From Bin25 sp965221765 (GTDB taxonomy: Bacteria; Bacteroidota; Bacteroidia; Flavobacteriales; Flavobacteriaceae): DNA of 64,000 nt. The DNA is taken from the NCBI GenBank assembly GCA_965221765.1, contig OZ244911.1, positions 1,612,001-1,676,000 of the forward strand, read 5' to 3'. Below the pieces are notes generated by a model, which searched no databases, had not been told where the DNA came from, and saw only the letters and a list, made by a program, of their open reading frames with translations. The translations under genes were made by a program, and so were the position numbers. Shown here piece by piece: positions 57,216 through 64,000 of the stretch (position 1 is the stretch's first letter; each line of letters starts with the position of its first letter).

Positions 57216-58139
57216 ATGAATAGAAGAAATTTTGCAAAATGGCTAGCCTTATCGACTCCTTTAGCAGCATTTTCGAATTTTAATATAACCGAGTTAAGGG
57301 GGACAAAACCTTTATCTAACAATAAATTCAACTTAAGGTATGCTCCCCATCTTGGAATGTTTAAGCATTCTGCCGGGGATAATCCAATTGATCAAATTCA
57401 TTTCATGGCCGATATTGGATTTCAAGCTTTTGAAGACAATAAGATGCGTAATAGAGAGCTTGAATTACAAATTAACATGGCTAAAGCTATGAAAAAGCTC
57501 GGTTTACAAATGGGCGTATTTGTAGCGCACAGTATCAGTTGGCAAAAAGCAGACTTGGCATCGGGAAATATAGAACTCAGAGAAAAATTTCTAAAAGAAA
57601 TAAGCGATTCAGTTGAAGTTGCTAAACGAGTCCATGCTAAATGGATGACAGTTGTTCCAGGGCATATTGATCCGCGACAAAATATGGATTATCAAACATC
57701 TCATGTTATTGAAACCCTCAAACGTGCTTCAGAAATTTTAGAACCACATGATTTAGTGATGGTTTTAGAACCATTAAATTTCATCAATCATCCTGGGTTA
57801 TTTCTTTCTCGAATACCCCAAGCATATCAAATCTGTAAAGCGGTTGATTCACCTTCATGTAAAATATTATTTGATATTTATCATCAACAAATTCAAGAAG
57901 GAAACTTGATTCATAACATGAAGATTTCTTGGGATGAAATCGGATATTTTCAGATAGGTGATAATCCTGGAAGAAAAGAACCCACCACTGGCGAAATCAA
58001 CTACAAAAATATTTTTAAGTTCATCCATTCAAAAAATTATCAAGGAATTCTTGGTATGGAACATGGTAATGCCGTAGATGGATTAGAGGGTGAAGAGGCG
58101 GTCATTCAAGCGTATCGGAGGGTCGATAATTTTCTCTAA
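57216..58139 (+). CDS. Hydroxypyruvate-isomerase/xylose-isomerase-like TIM-barrel protein, exported
   Basis: 307 residues. NRRNFAKWLALSTPLAAFS is a Tat-like leader. The AP-endonuclease-2-type TIM barrel shows HFMADIGFQAFEDNKM, MTVVPGHIDPRQN, MVLEPLNF and LFDIYHQQIQEGN, with acidic and His metal ligands in place (EPLN, FDIYH, GDNPGRKEP). It resembles hydroxypyruvate isomerase and related sugar epimerases. It is 3 bp after the Gfo/Idh gene and 11 bp before the nitronate-monooxygenase-like gene. The reaction is not certain. Confidence 0.82.
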   Translation: MNRRNFAKWLALSTPLAAFSNFNITELRGTKPLSNNKFNLRYAPHLGMFKHSAGDNPIDQIHFMADIGFQAFEDNKMRNRELELQINMAKAMKKLGLQMGVFVAHSISWQKADLASGNIELREKFLKEISDSVEVAKRVHAKWMTVVPGHIDPRQNMDYQTSHVIETLKRASEILEPHDLVMVLEPLNFINHPGLFLSRIPQAYQICKAVDSPSCKILFDIYHQQIQEGNLIHNMKISWDEIGYFQIGDNPGRKEPTTGEINYKNIFKFIHSKNYQGILGMEHGNAVDGLEGEEAVIQAYRRVDNFL

Positions 58140-58150
58140 TAAAATATTGA

Positions 58151-59098
58151 TTGTACAATCGATTAACAAAATTATTAGATATTCAATATCCAATTATCCA
58201 GGCTGGTATGGTTTGGAATAGTGGTTGGAAATTGGCTTCAGCAGTTTCAAATTCAGGTGGATTGGGACTTATTGGAGCAGGATCGATGAGTCCGGAAGTT
58301 CTTCAAGAGCATATTCTTAAATGCCAAAAAGCAACCCAATTTCCCTTTGGTGTCAATGTTCCATTACTGTACAGTAAAACTGAAGAACAAATAGAGGTTA
58401 TCTTCCGAAATAATGTCCCAATTGTATTTACATCCGCAGGAAATCCTTCAATCTGGACAGATACTTTAAAACAAAAAGGAATTATTGTTGCTCATGTAGT
58501 TAGTTCAGTAAAATTTGCTCAAAAAGCTCAAAATAGTGGTGTAGATATCATCGTGGCCGAAGGTTTTGAAGCGGGAGGTCATAATGGTCGAGAAGAAACA
58601 ACAACGATGGTTTTGATTCCAATGGTTAAAAAAGCCATTCATATTCCTTTGATTGCTGCCGGTGGAATTGGTTCAGGCAGTGCGATGTTAGCCGCAATGG
58701 CATTAGGGGCTGAGGGAGTACAAATTGGATCACGTTTTGCCATCACTCACGAATCCTCTTCACATTTGAAATTTAAACAAAAAGTTGTGGATGTAATCGA
58801 TGGAGATACCGTATTAACATTGAAAGAATTAGCCCCAGTTCGCTTGATTAAAAATGGTTTTTATAATGATATTTTATCGGCCTATCAAAAAGGAGTTTCC
58901 AAGGAAGAATTAGCAAGATTATTGGGAAAGGGTAGAGCTAAATCGGGGATGTTTGAAGGCGATTTAGATCAAGGGGAATTAGAAATCGGTCAAGTTTCTG
59001 CGCAATTTGATTCCATAAAATCGGCTAGAAATCTTATTGATGAACTCATTAGAGAATTCAACAAAACTTATAGAAGTTTAAAGCCCATAGAGCAGTGA
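58151..59098 (+). CDS. Nitronate monooxygenase / FabK-like flavoprotein
   Basis: 315 residues, FMN-dependent TIM barrel. Markers are PIIQAGMVWNSG at the N-terminus, NSGGLGLIGAG, EGFEAGGHNGRE and AAGGIGSGSAMLAAMALGAEGVQIGSRF. The family covers nitronate monooxygenase and enoyl-ACP reductase II; these cannot be separated by eye. The start is TTG at 58151, immediately after an in-frame TGA, with no ATG before residue 20. It is downstream of the exported sugar-enzyme pair, with no obvious metabolic link. Confidence 0.87.
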   Translation: MYNRLTKLLDIQYPIIQAGMVWNSGWKLASAVSNSGGLGLIGAGSMSPEVLQEHILKCQKATQFPFGVNVPLLYSKTEEQIEVIFRNNVPIVFTSAGNPSIWTDTLKQKGIIVAHVVSSVKFAQKAQNSGVDIIVAEGFEAGGHNGREETTTMVLIPMVKKAIHIPLIAAGGIGSGSAMLAAMALGAEGVQIGSRFAITHESSSHLKFKQKVVDVIDGDTVLTLKELAPVRLIKNGFYNDILSAYQKGVSKEELARLLGKGRAKSGMFEGDLDQGELEIGQVSAQFDSIKSARNLIDELIREFNKTYRSLKPIEQ

Positions 59099-59190
59099 TG
59101 CGATCGATGAACCCTATACATCGCAGACAGGTTTTAAAAGAGCAGACCTTTAAACTGCATGCTGCTAAAATAAGATTCAAAAGACTAATT

Positions 59191-59213
59191 ACTGATACTA
59201 TCAGTTTTGATAG
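59191..59213. promoter_or_regulatory. Overlapping palindromes upstream of the LCMT-family methyltransferase
   Basis: ACTGATA-C-TATCAGT (59191-59205) is a perfect 15-bp palindrome. It overlaps CTATCA-GTTT-TGATAG (59198-59213), a second inverted repeat sharing the TATCA half-site. A TAGTTTTG -7-like box (59211-59218) begins inside the second repeat. The arrangement suggests an operator over a promoter about 25 bp from the start codon. The cognate regulator is unknown. Confidence 0.4.
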
Positions 59214-59238
59214 TTTTGAGAAATAAAAAATTTTTAGT

Positions 59239-60087
59239 ATGACAGATAAACTTAAATTGATAGATGAAATTGGGGCAACAGCGTTTGTCATTGCTGCCAT
59301 TAGAGCACTAGAATCAAAAAAGCCTAATCCACTATTTGAAGATTCTTATGCTAATTTATTCTCTAATGAAATAGGAAAGAAAGCCGCTTTGCAAATGGAT
59401 GAAAACTTTCCTCCCTCTACCACCATGGTTAGTTTTCGAACAAGGTACTTTGACCAATTAGTAATAGACGCTTATGATAGTGGAGTGAGGCAAGTTGTTC
59501 TTTTGGGTGGTGGATTTGATATGCGTGCCCATCGATTTTCACATCCAGAAGTAAAGTTTTTTGAAATTGATAAACAAGCGATTATAGACTACAAAAGTTC
59601 TGTTTTAAAGGAAAATGGATTATCTCAACCTCCTTCTGTTAGGTGTAATTATTTAAAAGCAAATATCATTCATGAACTTGAACAAATAGGCTTTGATTGC
59701 ACAACCAGTAGTTTATTCATCTGGGAAGGAAACACAATGTATTTGCCTCCACCAAGTATTACGCCATTCTTAAATAAATTATCTCAAGAAATTGTCTCAC
59801 TCACCATTGCATTTGACTTTTTTGCATTGGAATTAACCCACCGCGATTTAAATAGTCTTGAAGAAAACGAGTTAGTTCAGGGAATTGAAATGGCTTTGAA
59901 TATTCACTTCCAAAATGGATTTCCTGATTTAAGCCTATTTGAAAAACAAACCCCACTTAAAATAGTGGATTCAAATTCTTTTTTTTCTATGGCAAGTCAA
60001 TTTGGACAACAAGAAATCGTTGAAAATTATTCAAAAGAGTGGATTAATTTTCTTGAACTGTATTGTTATGGTCTCTTGAAAAATTAA
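59239..60087 (+). CDS. Class I SAM-dependent methyltransferase, leucine-carboxyl-methyltransferase (LCMT) family
   Basis: 282 residues. MVSFRTRYFDQLVIDAYDSGVRQVVLLGGGFDMRAHRF is the diagnostic LCMT N-terminal half, with the SAM-binding GGGFD; FEIDKQAIIDYK and LFIWEGNTMYLPP follow. Bacterial members are widespread and methylate small molecules, for example in polyketide or mycolate settings; the acceptor here is unknown. ATG start. Preceded by the overlapping palindromes at 59191-59213, so it may be separately regulated. It runs convergent to lysA. Confidence 0.85.
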   Translation: MTDKLKLIDEIGATAFVIAAIRALESKKPNPLFEDSYANLFSNEIGKKAALQMDENFPPSTTMVSFRTRYFDQLVIDAYDSGVRQVVLLGGGFDMRAHRFSHPEVKFFEIDKQAIIDYKSSVLKENGLSQPPSVRCNYLKANIIHELEQIGFDCTTSSLFIWEGNTMYLPPPSITPFLNKLSQEIVSLTIAFDFFALELTHRDLNSLEENELVQGIEMALNIHFQNGFPDLSLFEKQTPLKIVDSNSFFSMASQFGQQEIVENYSKEWINFLELYCYGLLKN

Positions 60088-60161
60088 ACCATGGTGTCGA
60101 CGATTAAAAATCTTCAGATTCCGTCTTAAAAAAGAGATTTTTCACTTATTAAAAAGCAAAG

Positions 60162-61382
60162 TTAAGATTCAATCTTTTTCCAATCAATGGATACTTGGTG
60201 ATGGATTAAATCTTCAAAATTTTCTCTTTTTCTAATAAGATATGATTGATTGCCATACCATAATACTTCCATTGGTCTATATCGTGAATTATAGTTGCTA
60301 GACATCATAAAACAGTAGGCACCGGTATTTCGAAATGCTAGAATATCCCCTTCTGTGATTTCTTGGATTTTTCTATTAGACCCAAATGTATCGGTTTCAC
60401 ATATATAGCCAACTACCGTATAATAGCGACTTTTTATTCCTTGGTTTGAAATATTATCAATTTGATGGTAGGCATCATAAAACATTGGTCGGATCAAGTG
60501 ATTGAATCCAGAATCAACATGAGCAAAAACCGTAGAAGTAGTTTGTTTGATGGCATTAACTTTTACTAAAAAATGACCTGCTTTGCTGACCAAAAACTTG
60601 CCTGGTTCAAAAACCAATGAAACCTTTTTTCCATATGTATGGCAAAAGGTTTCAAAACGTTCTCTTAATTTCTCACCCAATTCTTCAATATTGGTTTCAG
60701 CATCTTGTTGGTAATATGATACTTTGAATCCGCTTCCAAAATCAATAAACTCTAAGTCCTCAAATTCATGGGCATGTTTGAATAAAATATCAGTGGCTTT
60801 TAAAAACACGTCAATGTCCAAGATATCACTTCCTGTGTGCATATGAACGCCGTTAATTTTCATTTTAGTAATCTCTTTAATTCTTTTGATGTGGGGAAAT
60901 TGATGGATCGAAATACCAAATTTAGAATCGATATGTCCAACAGATATTTTTGAATTTCCTCCAGCCATGATATGAGGATTCAGACGAATGCCAACTGGGA
61001 TAGTTGAATGGATGCTGCCGAATTGTTCTAATAAAGATAGATTATCGATGATTATTTGAACTCCCATTTGAGATACCTTTTGAATTTCTTCTATCGATAC
61101 ACCATTTGGAGTAAAAAATATCTGATGGGGTTCGAATCCTGCTTTTAAGCCTAACTGAACTTCTTGTATAGAGACCGTGTCGAGTCCCGCCCCTAAGTTT
61201 TTAAAAAGTTCTAAGACTGCAAGATTAGATAAGGCTTTACAAGCATATTGAATTTTTAATTGGGGCATTCCATCAAATGCATGAATCAATCGCTGGTATT
61301 GTGTAGTCATGGTATTTCCATCGTAGACGTACAATGGGGTTCCATATTGTTGGGCAATCGATAATAATTCTTGATTTTTCAT
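60162..61382 (-). CDS. lysA: Diaminopimelate decarboxylase
   Basis: 406 residues from the ATG at 61382 (a TTG three codons earlier is possible). Fold-type III PLP enzyme: pyridoxal Lys49 in YACKALSN, VHMHTGSDI, FIDFGSGFKV and EPGKFLV for PLP phosphate contacts, and CETDTFG with the substrate-binding Cys. It makes lysine from meso-diaminopimelate. It stands alone, divergent from sucC with 215 bp between the starts. The sequence is complete. Confidence 0.95.
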   Translation of the reverse strand: MKNQELLSIAQQYGTPLYVYDGNTMTTQYQRLIHAFDGMPQLKIQYACKALSNLAVLELFKNLGAGLDTVSIQEVQLGLKAGFEPHQIFFTPNGVSIEEIQKVSQMGVQIIIDNLSLLEQFGSIHSTIPVGIRLNPHIMAGGNSKISVGHIDSKFGISIHQFPHIKRIKEITKMKINGVHMHTGSDILDIDVFLKATDILFKHAHEFEDLEFIDFGSGFKVSYYQQDAETNIEELGEKLRERFETFCHTYGKKVSLVFEPGKFLVSKAGHFLVKVNAIKQTTSTVFAHVDSGFNHLIRPMFYDAYHQIDNISNQGIKSRYYTVVGYICETDTFGSNRKIQEITEGDILAFRNTGAYCFMMSSNYNSRYRPMEVLWYGNQSYLIRKRENFEDLIHHQVSIDWKKIES

Positions 61383-61544
61383 AAAATCCAATTTCGATGG
61401 CGAAAATATATTTTAATTATCCAGTACGTTATTAAAAACATAATTTTTAATGAATTGGCCAAATCAAGTTATGTATTTAACAAGTCTAAAAAATTTCAAT
61501 GCACATATTTTTATTGTTCTACTAGCAATTAAAATATCGTAGTA

Positions 61545-61578
61545 TTTGGTGAGCCTTTGGTATAATGCTTTACTTTTG
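61545..61578 (+). promoter_or_regulatory. Promoter-like pair upstream of sucC
   Basis: TTTG (61545-61548) and TACTTTTG (61571-61578), spaced 22 bases, match both Bacteroidota boxes, though the spacing is 2-3 bases long. The mRNA would start near 61585, about 13 bases before the ATG. Confidence 0.4.
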
Positions 61579-61597
61579 AAAGCAGACTTATCAAACT

Positions 61598-62785
61598 ATG
61601 AATATTCATGAATATCAAGGAAAAGCATTGCTTGAATCATATGGTGTGCCAATATCAAAAGGAATAGTTGCCAATACACCTTTGCAAGCAAAAGAGGCGG
61701 CCATTGAATTAAAGAAAATAATAGGGACGAACAAATTCGCCGTGAAGGCTCAAATTCATGCGGGGGGGAGGGGGAAAGGTGGTGGTGTAAAAATAGCTTC
61801 TGATATTGATCAAGTATATGCTTATGCTAATCAAATATTGGGAATGCAATTGATTACTCCCCAAACCCCGCCCGAAGGTAAAAAAGTCAATCAAGTATTA
61901 ATTGATCAAAATGTGTATTATCCTGGAGAATCCCAACCTCAAGAATTTTATATGTCAGTCGTATTAAATCGTAAAACAGGAAAAAACATGATAATATATT
62001 CAACCGAAGGGGGCATGGATATCGAATCGGTTGCTGAAAAGACTCCAGAATTGATTTTTAAACAAGAAGTAGACTCTTTGGGTTTGCTTCCTTTTCAAGC
62101 TAGAAAAGTTGCTTTTGACTTGGGACTAAAAGGAAAAGCATTTAGTCAAATGACAAAATTTGCAAGTGCCCTATACAATGCCTTTTTGGGTGTGGATGCT
62201 TCTCTTTTTGAAATCAATCCCGTATTTAAAACATCTGATGACAATATCATGGCTGTCGATTGTAAAGTCACGCTGGATAATAATGCTTTGTTTCGACATA
62301 GAGACTTTTTGGAATTAAGAGATTTATCAGAAGAACATCCAATAGAAATTGAGGCTAGTCAAGCAGGATTAAATTATGTAGCCCTCAGCGGAAATGTTGG
62401 ATGTATGGTGAATGGGGCTGGATTGGCTATGGCTACTATGGATTTGATCAAGCAATCAGGAGGCGATCCAGCAAATTTTCTTGATGTGGGTGGAACAGCA
62501 GACAGTGATCGTGTAGAAACTGGTTTTCGATTGATTTTACGTGATCCAAAAGTAAAATGCATTCTAGTGAATATTTTTGGTGGAATCGTCCGATGTGATA
62601 AAGTTGCCAAAGGCATTGTCGAGGCCTATCAAAATCTTAGAAATATAGATATTCCAATCATTGTTAGATTGCAAGGGACCAATGCAGATATTGCTAAAAA
62701 AATTATTTCAGAATCCGAACTCAATGTTCATTCGGCTGTTTTATTTCAAGAAGTTGCCGATATGGTCCAAAAAACAATGAAATAG
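61598..62785 (+). CDS. sucC: Succinyl-CoA synthetase, beta subunit
   Basis: 395 residues. ATP-grasp N-terminal half with HAGGRGKGGGVKIA; the C-terminal CoA-ligase half has NGAGLAMATMDLI, FLDVGGTADSDRV and NIFGGIVRCDKVA. It is the nucleotide-binding partner of SucD in the TCA cycle, usually ADP-forming. sucD is not in the window, so the pair is split, as it often is in Bacteroidota. A G7-A-G5 stretch encodes the glycine-rich loop and may be a slippage spot, but it is constrained by function. Confidence 0.96.
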   Translation: MNIHEYQGKALLESYGVPISKGIVANTPLQAKEAAIELKKIIGTNKFAVKAQIHAGGRGKGGGVKIASDIDQVYAYANQILGMQLITPQTPPEGKKVNQVLIDQNVYYPGESQPQEFYMSVVLNRKTGKNMIIYSTEGGMDIESVAEKTPELIFKQEVDSLGLLPFQARKVAFDLGLKGKAFSQMTKFASALYNAFLGVDASLFEINPVFKTSDDNIMAVDCKVTLDNNALFRHRDFLELRDLSEEHPIEIEASQAGLNYVALSGNVGCMVNGAGLAMATMDLIKQSGGDPANFLDVGGTADSDRVETGFRLILRDPKVKCILVNIFGGIVRCDKVAKGIVEAYQNLRNIDIPIIVRLQGTNADIAKKIISESELNVHSAVLFQEVADMVQKTMK

Positions 62786-62791
62786 TGCCAA

Positions 62792-62834
62792 TATGTCATA
62801 TTATATCATCTAATTCATTAGAATATATGACATA
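62792..62834. promoter_or_regulatory. Nested inverted repeat upstream of hsp20
   Basis: TATGTCATAT (62792-62801) and ATATGACATA (62825-62834) form a perfect 10-bp stem. Inside is a second inverted repeat, CTAAT-TC-ATTAG (62811-62822). It lies just after the sucC stop and 72 bp before the hsp20 ATG. It could be a sucC terminator stem without a T tract, a heat-shock operator or an RNA structure. It is not a CIRCE element. Confidence 0.4.
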
Positions 62835-62905
62835 ATGACTTAAAATATCCATAGGAATGAAAATTGCCATTGGTAAAGTGTGTTAACCTATTAAATTTTT
62901 AAGTT

Positions 62906-63334
62906 ATGTTATTACCTAGAAAACATTTAAGATTGCATCCAACCAGTTTGGATGGTGGCCTTTTTGGCAGAGATTGGAATTTTGACTTTCCAACATTCAC
63001 AAGCAGTTCTCCGATGGTCAACATCAGAGAAACTGACAAGCGATTTGAGCTTGATATGGCAGTTCCTGGTATGGAGAAGAAAGACTTTAAGGTCGTATTA
63101 GAAAATGGTGTTTTGACTATTTCTGCTACCAAAAAAGAAGAAAATGAAACCAAAGAAGATGGATATATAAAGCAGGAATTTGGATATTCATCATTTGAAA
63201 GAAGTTTTGAACTTCCTGATAATATTGAAACAGAGAATATCGATGCGACCTATCAAGATGGAATACTTCAGATTATATTAAACAAATTAGTTGAAGTTGA
63301 ATCTGAAAGTAAGAAGATGATTGATATCAAATAA
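62906..63334 (+). CDS. Small heat-shock protein, Hsp20/alpha-crystallin family
   Basis: 142 residues. Alpha-crystallin domain (about 35-130): PMVNIRETDKRFELDMAVPGMEKKDFKV, GVLTISATKKEE, and FGYSSFERSFELPDNI. The C-terminal region lacks a clear IxI anchor (DGILQIILNKL is closest). It is a holding chaperone that binds unfolding proteins. ATG start. A nested inverted repeat upstream and a strong bidirectional terminator after it suggest a single-gene transcript. Confidence 0.93.
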   Translation: MLLPRKHLRLHPTSLDGGLFGRDWNFDFPTFTSSSPMVNIRETDKRFELDMAVPGMEKKDFKVVLENGVLTISATKKEENETKEDGYIKQEFGYSSFERSFELPDNIETENIDATYQDGILQIILNKLVEVESESKKMIDIK

Positions 63335-63356
63335 TGATTCATCAAACTCAATAATA

Positions 63357-63388
63357 AAATGCAGAACTCTTTGGAGTTCTGCATTTTT
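63357..63388. terminator. Bidirectional intrinsic terminator between hsp20 and the S41 peptidase gene
   Basis: ATGCAGAACTC, loop TTTG, and GAGTTCTGCAT form a strong stem with A-rich 5' and T-rich 3' flanks (AAA and TTTTTATTT). It would terminate hsp20 on the plus strand. The minus-strand gene ends just beyond, so the same hairpin can serve both convergent genes. Confidence 0.8.
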
Positions 63389-63433
63389 ATTTACGCTTCT
63401 ATCACTAGAAATTGGAATATGGTGCAGGTTTTT

Positions 63434-64000
63434 TTATTTATTATAATCATAGCATTTTCCATCGGAGGAAATCACATCATAAGGATAAATTAACAGATTT
63501 TGTTGATCATGTTGAATGTCAAATTTGAAATATTTGGTATCATCATGAGGAGTCATTCTTGATTTATTTTTAATTCCAGTAATTATTTCAATCGCTTTAT
63601 TCAGTAAAGGTTCTTTGATATTTCCAAATTCTAGGAGGTTAAATGGCGTTTCTTTTAATATAAAATCAGGTTCCAATCCTTTTTCATAATTGATAAATCC
63701 TTCTGAATTTCCTGATTTTAATATTAAGGGTTGAATCCCATTTTTATGTCTTGGATTGATTTTATTTTCCTCAATGACATCTAATATTGTAATAGAACCT
63801 TCATTTTTTCCAACGGTATAATGACCGATTATTTGAACATCCATATAGGGTTCTAAATTATTAATCACAGCTTCACTTGCAGAGGCTGTATTACTAGTCG
63901 TCAGAAAAAAAACTCTTTCTATGTCCAATTTATTTATCGGTGTTTCTTCGATGAATTGGGGAAAATATTCTTCTGCAGGACCTCCATTGTAAAGTTCATC
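63434..64000 (-). CDS. S41-family (C-terminal processing) peptidase, C-terminal part
   Basis: The frame is open from the window edge (64000) to a stop at 63434, giving 188 residues. It includes GPAEEYF, then VFFLTTSNTASASEAVINNL, the S41 segment with the nucleophile Ser in TASASE, then IGHYTVGKNEGS, matching the G-x-T-x-GK strand of tail-specific proteases. The N-terminal PDZ and leader lie outside the window. Many Bacteroidota carry such proteases as lipoproteins that clip exported proteins. Convergent with hsp20 through a shared terminator. Confidence 0.8.
   Translation of the reverse strand, partial: DELYNGGPAEEYFPQFIEETPINKLDIERVFFLTTSNTASASEAVINNLEPYMDVQIIGHYTVGKNEGSITILDVIEENKINPRHKNGIQPLILKSGNSEGFINYEKGLEPDFILKETPFNLLEFGNIKEPLLNKAIEIITGIKNKSRMTPHDDTKYFKFDIQHDQQNLLIYPYDVISSDGKCYDYNK

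Noticed and set aside
61763..61776. G7-A-G5 run in sucC as a phase-variation site
   Set aside because: It encodes the essential glycine-rich loop of an essential-type enzyme and is interrupted by an A, so switching is unlikely.

Overview
The window looks like a piece of a Bacteroidota chromosome. It is AT-rich outside two surface-protein genes and has few Shine-Dalgarno-like sites. Several upstream regions carry the Bacteroidota -7 box TAnnTTTG. Gene content and order also fit the phylum: rpmB-rpmG-DUF4295-ftsY, guaA-LysM protein-pyrG-yidC, DUF4369 and DUF5916 proteins, bshC, DUF285/BspA-type surface proteins and lipoproteins with Cys-Gly-Asp-Asp-type N-termini. The genus cannot be named from sequence alone. 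Several genes have TTG as their only plausible start. No rRNA, tRNA or CRISPR array was seen.

Layout. 1-4.6 kb: 5' part of a RelA/SpoT gene, a decayed AbiEii-like toxin relic, and a minus-strand group purK-purE-M3 oligopeptidase. 4.6-11.1 kb: non-coding or decayed DNA, a large minus-strand repeat-rich lipoprotein (BspA-1) with a C11 homopolymer just after its lipobox, and a decayed IS3 element. 11.1-30.3 kb: mostly housekeeping genes (prfC, idi, htpG, a Na+/solute symporter, recR, a 2-oxoacid dehydrogenase E2, an exonuclease, an FAH-family protein, cinA). Set into this stretch is a two-gene minus-strand cassette: an AlbA_2/Schlafen-type protein and a PHP + SMC-like ATPase, overlapping by 25 bp. 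It is the best candidate here for a defence system. A degenerate PyrE-like protein lies next to recR.

30.3-36.9 kb: a second repeat-rich lipoprotein (BspA-2, plus strand) with the same architecture as BspA-1. It carries 29 nearly identical 63-bp units encoding a 21-residue two-cysteine module, and a decayed IS5-type transposase follows it. Both proteins run: lipobox, InlB-like beta-repeats, cysteine-module tandem array, DUF285 repeats. 36.9-53.8 kb: ribosomal proteins L28 and L33, DUF4295, ftsY, an amidase lipoprotein, rimO, a PIF1/RecD-like helicase, bshC, guaA, a LysM/periplasmic-binding-like protein, pyrG, yidC and mnmA. 53.8-64 kb: an Mrr-like restriction endonuclease split by one extra T, a SUMF1-fold protein, two signal-bearing sugar-metabolism-like proteins, a nitronate monooxygenase-like enzyme, an LCMT-family methyltransferase, lysA, sucC, hsp20 and the 3' part of an S41 peptidase gene.

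The housekeeping parts look ordinary. The unusual parts are the two expandable or phase-variable surface lipoproteins near IS relics, the PHP-ATPase/AlbA_2 cassette, and the relics of other conflict genes (AbiEii, Mrr). All functional statements rest on motif recognition by eye; no database search was run.
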